DNA from: Phocaeicola intestinalis
Lineage (GTDB): Bacteria; Bacteroidota; Bacteroidia; Bacteroidales; Bacteroidaceae
Length of the DNA stretch: 64,000 nt
Assembly (NCBI RefSeq): GCF_014837065.1
Contig: NZ_JACSPP010000001.1
Coordinates: 100,078-164,077, forward strand
Direction: 5' to 3'
A program made the position numbers and the translations under genes. Below are positions 7,745 through 16,305 of this stretch, piece after piece. A model generated the notes under the pieces. It saw only the letters and a list, made by a program, of their open reading frames with translations. It made no database searches and was not told the DNA's origin. Each line of letters begins with the position of its first letter. The stretch's first letter is position 1.

Positions 7745-7785
7745 AGGAGGGATATTCCTGTAAAAGGGAGTATCCCTCCTTTTTT
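7745..7785 (+). terminator. intrinsic terminator
   Basis: AGGAGGGATA at 7745-7754 pairs perfectly with TATCCCTCCT at 7771-7780, followed by six T residues. It closes the recombination operon. Confidence 0.85.
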
Positions 7786-7817
7786 TGTTTAACGACTTTC
7801 TAAAAATCAAGACTATT

Positions 7818-9380
7818 ATGTTATACTATAATTTCAAGAACTACGATGGATTCAAGGACTTGTTTGGAACCATCAAGCATGGGAACAATACACAAAGCCG
7901 GAAGAACAGGATCCTGCTGGCTTACCTGAAAGACAAGAACCTGTTGCATCAAGCGGCGGCAGGCAATGATTATAGTTTTCTGCATATCAGCAGCATGGCA
8001 GAATTGGAGCAGCGTATGCAGAATGAAATTCTGATTAGCGGGAATGAAGATGAATCCCTCCCTTATGAACTGCATCTGATGGGAAAGACTTACTACAGCA
8101 TTATTTATGAAACGGACGGGAATGACGGTTTATGTGAGGATGGAGATTCCAAATGCGTAAGATACCATAACCATAGAACCGGGAAAATCTTCAAGATGAA
8201 AGCGGGAAAACTCTACCGGCATCTGATTTTAGAAACGGAGTTCGGGAAAACACTCCCCGAACAGGTCATCACCTACCTGTGTGAGGAGTTCGCAGCAAAA
8301 TGGCAGGCCTTTACGATGGGCAGGCTCCCCAAAAACAAGCTCTATGTCAATCAGGAATTTGAACGCATCTATTCTTCGAAGTACTGTGAAGGGGATTTCT
8401 GTTCCTGCATGGTTGACAAAGGCTATCACGGTTTTTATGAGAAGTCGGTCAATGCGAGCGCGGCTTACCTGGAGAATGAAAAGGGCAAGATCATCGCACG
8501 CTGCATCATCTTCAATGAAGTGAAAGACCAGGACGGTAAAGTTTACCGGTTGGCAGAACGCCAATACGCTACCGGTGACAACCATATTCTTAAAAGAGCC
8601 TTGGCAGACGCTCTAATCCGGGGAGGATATATAGACGGTTACAAAAAGGTAGGAGCTTCTTGTAATGAAGCGAATGCTTTTGTCAGCATAAACGGGGAAT
8701 CCTTATCCGACCGGAAATTCAGAATCGCTTGCGATTTGGACTGGGATGACGATCTGAGTTATCAGGATTCGTTCAAATCCTATAGCATGAGTGCAAGGAT
8801 AGCGGACAATTATTGTTATGGGGACATTGACCTTGGCATTACGGAAGGGAGCCTGAACAATGCGGAGGAAGATGGCTGTTATGACAGTTACCATGGGTAT
8901 GATTGTGATGAAACCGTCCTTGTTTACGTTCATGGGGAAGAGTATGATTGTGATTCCGATAACCTCGGTGATTTCGTCTGGATTGACAGTGAGGGGGAAT
9001 ACCACCATAGGGATGATGTGTCGGAGTGTCCGGAGTGCGGCGGATATTTCTTAAAGTCTGAAACCTGTTATTCTGAGGTGACTGATGATAATTATTGCTG
9101 TGAGGAATGCAGGGAAAAAGCGGAAAAAGAATATAAGGATGCTAACTGGTATTATTCCGATTATGACGGTGAATATTTCGAGGAAGAAGATGACATCGCC
9201 TATTATTGGCGTTGGAACAGGGAAAAAGAGGAATACGAGAAAAAAACAATCTCCGTAAGCTCCCTGAGAAGCCTCCTTTATTCCGATGACTTCTTTGAGT
9301 TCGACAATGAATGTTTCGACCGGGTAAATCCCGCTACCAACCTTCCCTACGGTTATAAACTAATCAAAACAGTAGCATGA
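7818..9380 (+). CDS. large acidic protein with zinc-ribbon, unknown function
   Basis: From the ATG at 7818 the protein is 520 residues (an upstream ATG at 7785 overlaps the terminator, so I reject it). The N-terminal half has ordinary composition, with NFKNYDGFKDLFGTIKHG at the start. The C-terminal 200 residues are extremely rich in Asp, Glu, Tyr and Cys. They contain a zinc-ribbon-like set CPECGGYF...CYSE...CCEEC at about residues 399-428. A segment with YVHGEEYDCDSD and VWIDSEGEYHHRDD near 375-397 looks like short repeated beta units. I recognise no function. An acidic surface suggests DNA mimicry or binding to a basic partner. Confidence 0.7.
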   Translation: MLYYNFKNYDGFKDLFGTIKHGNNTQSRKNRILLAYLKDKNLLHQAAAGNDYSFLHISSMAELEQRMQNEILISGNEDESLPYELHLMGKTYYSIIYETDGNDGLCEDGDSKCVRYHNHRTGKIFKMKAGKLYRHLILETEFGKTLPEQVITYLCEEFAAKWQAFTMGRLPKNKLYVNQEFERIYSSKYCEGDFCSCMVDKGYHGFYEKSVNASAAYLENEKGKIIARCIIFNEVKDQDGKVYRLAERQYATGDNHILKRALADALIRGGYIDGYKKVGASCNEANAFVSINGESLSDRKFRIACDLDWDDDLSYQDSFKSYSMSARIADNYCYGDIDLGITEGSLNNAEEDGCYDSYHGYDCDETVLVYVHGEEYDCDSDNLGDFVWIDSEGEYHHRDDVSECPECGGYFLKSETCYSEVTDDNYCCEECREKAEKEYKDANWYYSDYDGEYFEEEDDIAYYWRWNREKEEYEKKTISVSSLRSLLYSDDFFEFDNECFDRVNPATNLPYGYKLIKTVA

Positions 9381-9383
9381 CTT

Positions 9384-10361
9384 ATGGAATTACTCAGACA
9401 ATTATACAAAGTCCATAGCCCGAGCGGAAACGAGAAGGCTATGAAGAGGTTTGTCAGGAAATATATCAGGAGACATATTCCCGATGTGAAGATAAGGACA
9501 GACAGGAAGGGGAACCTCTATATAATAAAAGGTGTGGCGGAGACCTATCCCTGTATCGCAGCGCATCTTGACCAGGTACAAAGGGAACATTCCAAGGATT
9601 TCACGCTCATAGAGACAAAGGGACTCATTTTCGGTTACAGTCCGAGAAGCCGGAAGCAAGAAGGTTTGGGGGCAGACGATAAAAATGGGATCTGGATAGC
9701 ATTAAAGTGTCTGGAGAAATACGATACCCTTAAAGTGGTGTTCTTTGTAGAGGAAGAAACGGGATGCCAAGGCTCCAACCAAGCAGACATGGACTTCTTT
9801 ATGGATTGCAGGTTTGTTATCCAACCTGACAGGAGAGGTTATAAAGATCTTATAACAAGTATCGGGTGGATGGAACTTTGCAGTGATGAATTTCTGAAAG
9901 CCAGCGGATATGAGAGCTTCAGTTATAAAACTACAGAAGGTTTGATGACGGATATACTCGCCCTGAAGGAAAGGGGGCTGGAAATAAGTTGTATCAATCT
10001 GAGTTGTGGATATTATGAACCCCATACTGACAACGAGTTTACGGTGAAGAAAGACCTGTTGAACTGCCTAAAGTTAGTGGAACACATCATCGAGAACTGC
10101 ACCGACATTTATCTCCATTCATGCCTGGATATGAAATGCCTTATGGAAGCTGATGAATATGAAACGGCAAGGGATGAGGTTTTCGAGATTCTGGGAGGCG
10201 ATGATACTTTAGGCTTCGAGGATATATACCAATTCCTCAAGCCCTATTTCCCGAACCTTACGAGAAACGACTTTATCAGGATTTATCTGGAATACTACAA
10301 TCCGGAATCTGAGGAAAGTGAAGATATATGGGAAACGGGAAGCATAAATGATAAGGTATAA
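9384..10361 (+). CDS. M20/M42-like metallopeptidase
   Basis: This 325-residue protein keeps the metal-site pattern of the M20/M28/M42 co-catalytic zinc peptidases: HxD in AAHLDQV near residue 52, the bridging Asp in GADDKNG near 98, the Glu pair in VEEETGCQGS near 124, an Asp in IQPDRRG near 149 and a His in EPHTDNE near 218. The start also resembles the family (LYKVHSPSGNE). The C-terminal 80 residues are an extra acidic helical tail. It lies 3 bp after the acidic zinc-ribbon gene, so the two are likely co-expressed. A soluble peptidase in a mobile-element core is unusual. Its substrate is unknown. Confidence 0.75.
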   Translation: MELLRQLYKVHSPSGNEKAMKRFVRKYIRRHIPDVKIRTDRKGNLYIIKGVAETYPCIAAHLDQVQREHSKDFTLIETKGLIFGYSPRSRKQEGLGADDKNGIWIALKCLEKYDTLKVVFFVEEETGCQGSNQADMDFFMDCRFVIQPDRRGYKDLITSIGWMELCSDEFLKASGYESFSYKTTEGLMTDILALKERGLEISCINLSCGYYEPHTDNEFTVKKDLLNCLKLVEHIIENCTDIYLHSCLDMKCLMEADEYETARDEVFEILGGDDTLGFEDIYQFLKPYFPNLTRNDFIRIYLEYYNPESEESEDIWETGSINDKV

Positions 10362-10371
10362 GGGAAAAAGA

Positions 10372-10430
10372 GAATCCTGTGGGAAAATAAGAAACGGTAG
10401 AATCTGAAATCTCACAGGATTCATTTTGTG
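10372..10430 (+). terminator. intrinsic terminator after the peptidase gene
   Basis: GAATCCTGTG at 10372-10381 pairs perfectly with CACAGGATTC at 10413-10422, with a long loop, followed by ATTTTGTG. The loop is large and the T-tract weak, so it may be a processing hairpin instead. Confidence 0.55.
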
Positions 10431-10538
10431 TGATAAGGAATATGGCATTCTGTGTTCAAACCGCTGATGTGTTCAAATAAATCTGAAACACCGCTTTGAA
10501 TACGCCATGCCATGTTACCGGATTAATCAAAGAATAAA

Positions 10539-11198
10539 ATGGAAACAATGACAATGAAGAAAGCGGTTATCTACGCCCGTGTCAGTTCAACAAATGACAG
10601 ACAGGACACAGGGCGGCAAATCAAGGACTTGGAAAACTATGCAAAATCGCAAAACATAGAAATCGTGAAAATCTACGAGGAACATATCTCTGGGGCAAAA
10701 AGAATCGAAGAAAGGCAGGTTCTCACAGAATGTCTGGAATATTGCACCAAAGAATCTGTGAATTTTCTTCTTCTTTCAGAACTGAGTAGACTCGGAAGAA
10801 GTACATTACAAGTACTTCGTTCTTTGGAGATACTACATGAAGCCAAGGTATCGGTATATATCCAGAACTTGGGATTATACACCTTACAAGCCGATGGGAA
10901 AGTGAATCCTATAGCAAGCATTATGGTTACAGTTCTGGCTGAAATGGCGAATATTGAGAGAAGCAATATCCAATACCGCCTGAACAGTGGAAGAGCCAAC
11001 TATGTCGCTAACGGAGGAAGGTTGGGAAGAAGGAAAGGAAGCACCAAATCCGAAGAGAAGCTGAGGGATGAGTACAAGGAAACGATAGCCCTCCTCAAGA
11101 AAGGCTATAGTATCAGAAACATAGCTAGACTTCAAGGAATTGGCATTTCAACGGTACAGAGAATCAAGAACCAGTTTATAAACAACAACTTAAAGTAA
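10539..11198 (+). CDS. serine recombinase (resolvase/invertase family)
   Basis: This 219-residue protein has the resolvase N-terminal domain with the nucleophile region YARVSS (Ser about residue 15-16), Arg-rich active-site motifs (LSELSRLGRS near 82, Arg in ANIERSNI near 139) and a C-terminal helix-turn-helix (SIRNIARLQGIGISTVQRIK). The length is typical of a small resolvase or invertase. The translation could also start at the ATG at 10554. Possible jobs are resolving element multimers or inverting a DNA segment. I see no obvious crossover site pair beside it. Confidence 0.88.
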   Translation: METMTMKKAVIYARVSSTNDRQDTGRQIKDLENYAKSQNIEIVKIYEEHISGAKRIEERQVLTECLEYCTKESVNFLLLSELSRLGRSTLQVLRSLEILHEAKVSVYIQNLGLYTLQADGKVNPIASIMVTVLAEMANIERSNIQYRLNSGRANYVANGGRLGRRKGSTKSEEKLRDEYKETIALLKKGYSIRNIARLQGIGISTVQRIKNQFINNNLK

Positions 11199-11204
11199 AA
11201 GGAA

Positions 11205-11411
11205 ATGGAAACAAACTACATTATCATCTTGGATTATTCAGCGGGTGAGGTCATAAAGATCAGGCTCACCAAAGAACAAATCAAGGAATCGGAGAAGTAT
11301 GATGATTTTGAAACATTCCTGAGCACCCTGGAAGAGGAGTATGATTTCCGGTTGAAAGATTGTGTATGGATGTGTACAGAGAATTATCAGGAAAGGAGTT
11401 ACGGATTTTAA
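11205..11411 (+). CDS. hypothetical protein, 68 residues
   Basis: A small acidic protein starting METNYIIILDYSAGEVIKIRL, 6 bp after the recombinase gene. The beta-strand then helix pattern (LTKEQIKESEKYDDFETFLSTLEEEY) resembles many small accessory proteins on Bacteroidales elements. No named family. Confidence 0.5.
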   Translation: METNYIIILDYSAGEVIKIRLTKEQIKESEKYDDFETFLSTLEEEYDFRLKDCVWMCTENYQERSYGF

Positions 11412-11425
11412 ACAGGGACAAGATT

Positions 11426-11719
11426 ATGACTTTTGATTACAATAAGACACAGAAGCAGCGGATGGTTATTACTTTGGAAAATGGAGTAACCGTAGAAGGG
11501 ATGTATCTTGATTTACGTATTACTCCTGAGACCATACCTGCCGGAAAAATATGGTATCAGATACGGCACTGTGATAATGATTGGATAGAACCTGCAACAC
11601 TGAAAAAAGGCTGTGTGATGGTAAACTTTATGGGTACTTTTGTCTCAGCCCCTATCAAAGGGTTGGAAGAATGGGGTGATGAAGTGGAAATAGAGGGATA
11701 TAAATTTGTAGAATCCTGA
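11426..11719 (+). CDS. LPD28-like small protein
   Basis: From the ATG at 11426 the protein has 97 residues. The pattern IWYQIRHCDNDWIEPATLK...VMVNFMGTFVS resembles the LPD28 domain found as a stand-alone or fused domain in mobile elements. This is recognition by eye and may be wrong. An upstream ATG at 11360 would overlap the preceding gene. A terminator follows. Confidence 0.5.
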   Translation: MTFDYNKTQKQRMVITLENGVTVEGMYLDLRITPETIPAGKIWYQIRHCDNDWIEPATLKKGCVMVNFMGTFVSAPIKGLEEWGDEVEIEGYKFVES

Positions 11720-11741
11720 GAACAGAAAAAACGGAGAAATG

Positions 11742-11779
11742 AGAGAAGCTGAAAACAAGCGGCTTCTCTTGTTTTTTCT
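11742..11779 (+). terminator. intrinsic terminator ending the left arm operon
   Basis: AGAGAAGC at 11742-11749 pairs with GCTTCTCT at 11762-11769, followed by TGTTTTTTC. It lies just before the IS4-family element. Confidence 0.8.
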
Positions 11780-11858
11780 TCCTTCCCCAGTAATGTTTCT
11801 GTGTCTGAAAAGTTAAATTTTTACTTTTTTGTGAGAGTTTCTTTTTGAATTATAATAT

Positions 11859-13448
11859 TAACTTAAGTTTCGCAAGTAAAGTGTAACTTCTCAGGCAGCT
11901 GGTGTCAGTCTGTCGAAAGCCAGCTTTACTGCTTTGATTTGTTTATCGTTTGATATTATTTGTTCAGTCAGAAGCATTGCATCGCAGTTAAGTACCTCAG
12001 CAATGACGTTTATAACTTCTACGATCAGCAGCCAGATTTTTTCTGCTACTGAAAGTTCAACAGAGTTCTTTGAAATTTCGGCAAAGAGTCCTCCGATAGT
12101 TTCGTATGACTCATTGCGTTTGACATAACTGAGTATATTGTACTGCAGTACGCACAATGATATGCCTGCAATCTGTCCGGCGAAGTCTCTGCACTGGTTC
12201 TTTCCGAGTTTCAGGTTTTGCTTCATCTCCTTGTGAGCCACTTCGATAACCCATCTTCTTGAATAAAGCCTGAAGGCTTTTTTGGCATCAAGTTTAAGAT
12301 CAGAGGTAAGCAGGGCATTCCAGTTGCCGTTCCTGCCTCTTCTGTAGAAGAACAGGCTGACCTTAATGCCGGAGATTTTAGCAGATACAGTTGTTGTGTA
12401 GTAACCGATTGATCGGCTATACTTTACTTTCCCGGATTTCTGGAGAGCCTTGATAAGCTCAGGCGCTGTTTTGTTTCCAAGACCTGTCTCATACTTGGTC
12501 TTGCCCATCTTTATCATTCCGATAAGGTGGCATCCAAAATGCCTTGAGACTACGAACTTCAAAAGTTCAGAGCAGGTAAACCAGTTGTCAACAAGAAGAT
12601 AATCGAAACGTACGCCCTCTATGATCGAGCGCTTGAGCATACTGATGGCCGTCTCAATCTTACTTGCAAAATACTCAGTGCTGCGCCTGACAATACGTTC
12701 ATCCCCTGAGTGTTCCTTGCAATACCGGTCCTCCGTTTGTTTCTGGATAACCCCTGTGGCTTATCGCCCCGTTTTCCCTCCTCCCCATGGAGGGAAAAGT
12801 CAAGAAGAAACTGGGATATGCCATCTGTAAAGCAAAGGAACATTGCCTTGAAGCCAAGTATAGGTTTCATTTGGGTATGAGAGAATACCTTGCCAATCTT
12901 CTCGGTCTTGAACCCGGTCTTTGGAAGGTCTGTATCATCGATGATGACGCACCTGATGTCCGATTTCAATGTCGTGCCGCGTTTCACACGTGAATACAAC
13001 TGCCTGAAAAACGAGTAGGTTATACGTCGCCAATTGACGTTGCCATCGTTCATGAAACGATAGAACATGTCTTTGTGGCAGACAAACATCCTGCCCAAGG
13101 CAGAAGACGAATAGTTGGCAGCATTCTTAATGGAAAAGAACGGGAACAGAACTAGCAGCTGCAACACCTGAAGACAGGTGAATTTGCAATTCGGATTCTT
13201 AACTGACCCGATGACTTTGCTTTGTATCCTTATGCTGTTCATAATGGTTGATATGCTGTTTATTGCCTTGCTGGAGTCATTGTTTGCAAAAAACTCTTGG
13301 AGTTCACCGATAATATGTCTATTTTTGTTCATGGCTAAAGGGTGCTATATTGTTTGTTTGGCGACATTAATATATTGATAATCATCGAATTATCAAACTC
13401 TTTAGCTTTTTTTATTATATTATCTGAGTACTTGCGAAACTTGAATAA
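11859..13448 (-). mobile_element. IS4-family insertion sequence with frameshifted transposase
   Basis: About 1.59 kb. The ends share AAGTTTCGCAAGTA: left at 11865-11878, right as its complement at about 13429-13442, within imperfect inverted repeats of about 20 bp (16 of 20). The outer right boundary at 13448 is set by a 40-bp exact inverted match to 30022-30061. I found no convincing target duplication; both flanks are AT-rich. The single transposase gene is on the minus strand and is frameshifted. Confidence 0.85.
11891..13332 (-). pseudogene. IS4-family transposase, frameshifted
   Basis: Two minus-strand frames make one transposase of about 480 residues. The 5' part (13332 to about 12740) carries the first catalytic Asp in VIIDDTDLPKTG. 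The 3' part (to 11891) carries the second Asp in LLVDNWFT and the Y-x2-R...E signature in YSRRWVIEVAHKEMKQ. The frames swap in the A-rich run at about 12735-12743, where one extra base shifts the reading. Beyond it the natural continuation reads QTEDRYCKEHSGDERI in the second frame and joins the 3' part without a gap. IS4 transposases are normally one continuous frame, so this copy is probably dead. Confidence 0.85.
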
Positions 13449-13493
13449 TATTTAAAACAAAAGAAACTCTAAAGTTTTTTTGCTAAAAAGATT

Positions 13494-13501
13494 TATCTTT
13501 G
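13494..13501 (+). promoter_or_regulatory. -7 box ahead of the GntR remnant
   Basis: TATCTTTG lies 27 bp before the ATG of the decayed regulator and matches the Bacteroides -7 consensus. It may still fire into the locus. No TTTG was found at the standard -33 spacing. Confidence 0.4.
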
Positions 13502-13527
13502 CATCATAAAAAAATAACAGAGAGTAT

Positions 13528-14105
13528 ATGACTATAAAATTAGACAACAACTCCGAAAAAACACTTCATATTCAAACAGAAGAGCTTTCAAGAAAGCTTA
13601 TCGAATTGGAAGAATATAAGAATGGAAAATTACCTTCCAATGATATTTTATTGTCTGAACAATTAAATATATAAAGGAACACACTTCACTAAGTCATTTA
13701 CAAACTTATGTTCGAGAGGTTATTAGTCAGAAAAAAGTGTATGATACAAAAGTCATAAATAAAGATATTGTAAGGGAATAATTGGTTGTGTTTTTCACAG
13801 GAGATGAAAATACTAGGTATTGAAATTAAGAACTTCGAACTGCACGTCAGTTTTAAAAAGTTACCTAGGGAATCTATTCCTTTTTTAATATAGACCCTAA
13901 GAAAAGTACAAAATATATGATGTTGGAACGAGGAGTACTCAAAATAAGGGATACCCCCTTTTGTCTCTTATTTCAGTTAGAGTATACCGTTGATTGGTAA
14001 GAAGAAAAATTGTATTTTACATCAATAGAGTTTATATTAAATATAGCGTAGGCTGTTATCGTACAGATAGCTTTATCTATACCAAAAAAGTGGAAAGATG
14101 ATATT
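13528..14105 (+). pseudogene. decayed GntR-family regulator with UTRA domain
   Basis: The first 49 codons from 13528 read like a Bacteroides GntR regulator (KTLHIQTEELSRKLIELEEYKNGKLPSND...SEQLNI) and then hit a stop. Scattered over several frames the expected continuation is still readable: LLVRKK and DTKVINKDIV near 13710-13780, FELHVSFKKLP near 13830-13870, DPKKSTKYMMLER near 13895-13930 and YRTDSFIYTKKVER near 14055-14097. At least four frameshifts or stops interrupt it. Proteins of this type control sugar utilization genes, so the locus downstream may have lost an original regulator. It lies within the block between the two IS ends. Confidence 0.75.
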
Positions 14106-14431
14106 TCCGAAGAACTTATCTAAGAAATCTTTGATGAGAGTATATAAACTGTATTGTATTTGAACGAGAATACTTATGTTTAATCGAGATGCTTATGGCC
14201 TTTAATTTAATGTACTATTGAAAAACTTTTAGTCATATTCACTATGGGAATGAGATATGTTCATCAAAAAAGTCCAAAATTAAATTACTGACTTTTTTTG
14301 AAGATATCTATACTTTTTGCAATTTTAAATTCATAATATAGCATAAATATTTTGTTGAGCCAAATATATATTGGTGTTTTAGATTGTTTTTTACTTGATT
14401 TGTCTAACTTTAATTCTATAGTATAGAGAGA
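14106..14431. other. AT-rich spacer before the sigma factor gene
   Basis: About 325 bp, very AT-rich, with no open frame I would defend and no clear -7 box. It probably holds the promoter of the sigma factor gene. Confidence 0.4.
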
Positions 14432-15013
14432 ATGAATAAGATAACGCTATCTGATGTTTGTTCAGAAATGAATTTTGGAACTTTCTATGCAACTTATTAT
14501 GCGCGTTTTATACGTTATGCCTATTATTATGTGAATGATTCTTTTACATCTGAAGATATTGTTCACGACGCTTTGCTCTACTTTTGGGAAAACAAACACA
14601 ATATACCCAAAGAAACGGATGTAATAGGTTATATCTTATTAACTGTTAAAAATAAGTGTTTAAACTACTTAAAACATTTGTCGATCGAGCAAGAATATAG
14701 TAAGCTCTGCACTAACTTGCAGGACTGGGAAATTGCTACGCGTATTCAGACGTTAGAAGACGATAGCTATGATGCTATCTTTTTGGAAGATGTTCAGAAG
14801 ATTTTGAAGCAAGCATTGGTCAAGTTGCCGGATAAAACTCGGGAAATCTTCGTGCTAAACCGTTTGAAGAATAAGTCGCGAAAAGAAATTGCAAGCATTT
14901 TAGGCGTATCTCTACAAAAAGTTGACTATCATATCAATAAAGCTATCAATTTACTATCTTATGAATTGAAAGATTATTTACCATTGATGATATTCTTACT
15001 ATATGATTGTTGA
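14432..15013 (+). CDS. ECF RNA polymerase sigma factor of a PUL
   Basis: The 193-residue protein has region 2 (FIRYAYYYVNDSFTSEDIVHDALLYFWENK, about 26-56) and region 4 with its helix-turn-helix (LPDKTREIFVLNRLKNKSRKEIASILGVSLQKVDYHI, about 132-168). It belongs to the FecI-like sigma factors that, in Bacteroides, activate the neighbouring susC/susD operon when released by a FecR partner. It has an unusual hydrophobic C-terminal tail (LPLMIFLLYDC). The FecR gene follows after an A-rich gap of about 165 bp. Confidence 0.9.
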   Translation: MNKITLSDVCSEMNFGTFYATYYARFIRYAYYYVNDSFTSEDIVHDALLYFWENKHNIPKETDVIGYILLTVKNKCLNYLKHLSIEQEYSKLCTNLQDWEIATRIQTLEDDSYDAIFLEDVQKILKQALVKLPDKTREIFVLNRLKNKSRKEIASILGVSLQKVDYHINKAINLLSYELKDYLPLMIFLLYDC

Positions 15014-15179
15014 TGAATGAGTTACAACACTATATATATCCTATTCTCTTTCCCTTACAAAAGCTATCAGTCGATGGTGAAACTTCCCCTTATAATACCT
15101 TTTGCAAATAAAAAACAAACAAAAAATAAAAAAAATAGGGCACCTGTTTGGGATTTTGCAAAGTTGAGTTGCTCTAATT

Positions 15180-16139
15180 ATGAAGACCACAAAAAAGATG
15201 ACGATGGAAAAAAAAATATTATACCGCTATTTTGAAGGGATAGCCACTGAAGAGGAAAAGAATTTCATTCATCAGTGGATTGAGGAAAGCTCAGATAACC
15301 GAAAGCTATTTATACGAGAGCGAATTCGTTTTGATGCCACGTTGCTAATGGATGAGAAAGCCATAGCGATTTCATCGAAGCGTATTCACCTCTCTCGATG
15401 GATGATTAATACAATTAAGATAGCTGCTTCTGTACTTGTTTTAATTGGCTGTTTGCATTTCTTTGAACTGTATCAACAGGATAAACAATATAAAAAAACA
15501 CAAATGGTTTATGTACCGGCTGGCAATCGAAGCAAATTGTTGTTGCCAGATGGAACTATTATATGGTTGAATTCTAATACTCGCCTTCAGTATCCTTTGC
15601 TTTTTGCAAATGGCAAGAGAGAAATAATGCTGGATGGAGAAGCCTATTTAAAAGTTGCAAAAAGTAAGGAGCCTTTTATTGTCAAGACCAATAAATATAA
15701 TGTTCAGGTATTAGGAACTACGTTTAGTGTTACAGCTTATGCTGCAGATTCAGTTTTTCAAACAAGTCTCTACGAGGGACGAATTAAAGTTTTTGATAAT
15801 AATATGGCATCAGTATATTTGTCTCCTGGTGAGACTGCATATTCCCAAGATGGTTCATTGCATGTTACTAATATGACAGATTCGGATGAATATCGTTGGA
15901 CAGATGGATTGATATGTGTAACAGATAAGCAATTCTCTGAAATAATTAAGATATTCGAACGGACTTTTGATATACAGATTGTAATGAACGATTCATCACT
16001 TAGTAAACTAAGATATAATGGTAAATTCCGTATATTAGATGGAGTAGAACATGCTTTGAAGGTGTTGCAAAATGATTATCCATTTGTTTACCGAAGAAAT
16101 ATAGATGATAATGTGATTTATATTGAAACCAAGAAATGA
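15180..16139 (+). CDS. FecR-family anti-sigma factor
   Basis: This 319-residue protein has a cytoplasmic N-terminal sigma-binding part (ILYRYFEGIATEEEKNFIHQWI), one membrane helix at about 80-95 (ASVLVLIGCLHFF) and a periplasmic FecR domain (GNRSKLLLPDGTIIWLNSNT...GEAYLKVAKSKEPFIVKT...VLGTTFSV) followed by the DUF4974-type C-terminal region (FERTFDIQIVMNDSSLSKLRYNGKF). It holds the sigma factor until the STN domain of the SusC transporter signals substrate. ATGs at 15180, 15198 and 15204 are all possible starts. Confidence 0.92.
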   Translation: MKTTKKMTMEKKILYRYFEGIATEEEKNFIHQWIEESSDNRKLFIRERIRFDATLLMDEKAIAISSKRIHLSRWMINTIKIAASVLVLIGCLHFFELYQQDKQYKKTQMVYVPAGNRSKLLLPDGTIIWLNSNTRLQYPLLFANGKREIMLDGEAYLKVAKSKEPFIVKTNKYNVQVLGTTFSVTAYAADSVFQTSLYEGRIKVFDNNMASVYLSPGETAYSQDGSLHVTNMTDSDEYRWTDGLICVTDKQFSEIIKIFERTFDIQIVMNDSSLSKLRYNGKFRILDGVEHALKVLQNDYPFVYRRNIDDNVIYIETKK

Positions 16140-16208
16140 TATCTTTTCTTATGATTGTTAAACCCATAATATAATTGCCTATGAAATAATAAAAAGAGAA
16201 TTTAAATG

Positions 16209-16290
16209 AAAGAAAAAGTCGGTAGATGCTGCAACATTTACCGACTCAAAAAAACATTAGATAATGCTAGTCCTAGCATTAAAATTAATA
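16209..16290 (-). ncRNA. candidate antisense sRNA of the susC leader
   Basis: On the minus strand a -7 box TATATTTG (16305-16298) would start a transcript near 16290. The RNA would contain a perfect 9-bp hairpin (16281-16262, core AATGCTAG/CTAGCATT), a T-rich single strand, and a second hairpin of 12 pairs (16246-16217, arms AGTCGGTAAATG and CATCTACCGACT, one wobble) followed by TTTTCTTT. That is an intrinsic terminator shape readable only on the minus strand. Length is about 80 nt, fully antisense to the leader just before the preferred susC start. DonS of B. fragilis and similar RNAs occupy the same place in other PULs and repress them. Confidence 0.65.
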
Positions 16291-16297
16291 ATAATAG

Positions 16298-16305
16298 CAA
16301 ATATA
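16298..16305 (-). promoter_or_regulatory. -7 box of the candidate antisense sRNA
   Basis: TATATTTG on the minus strand matches TAnnTTTG, about 8 bp before the inferred start. There is no clear TTTG at -33. The box overlaps the ATG chosen for susC. Confidence 0.5.

Noticed and set aside
11891..13332. Programmed frameshifting of the IS4-family transposase
   Set aside because: IS4 members normally have one continuous frame and there is no typical slippery heptamer with a stimulator; a mutation is more likely.
11847..13458. Target-site duplication of the IS4-family element
   Set aside because: Both flanks contain TAATATT-like sequence, but no exact 10-12 bp duplication; the AT-rich context makes the similarity unconvincing.
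16206..16304. Upstream 33 codons of susC
   Set aside because: They lie opposite the putative antisense RNA, contain both hairpins and do not resemble a signal peptide; the ATG at 16305 is preferred.
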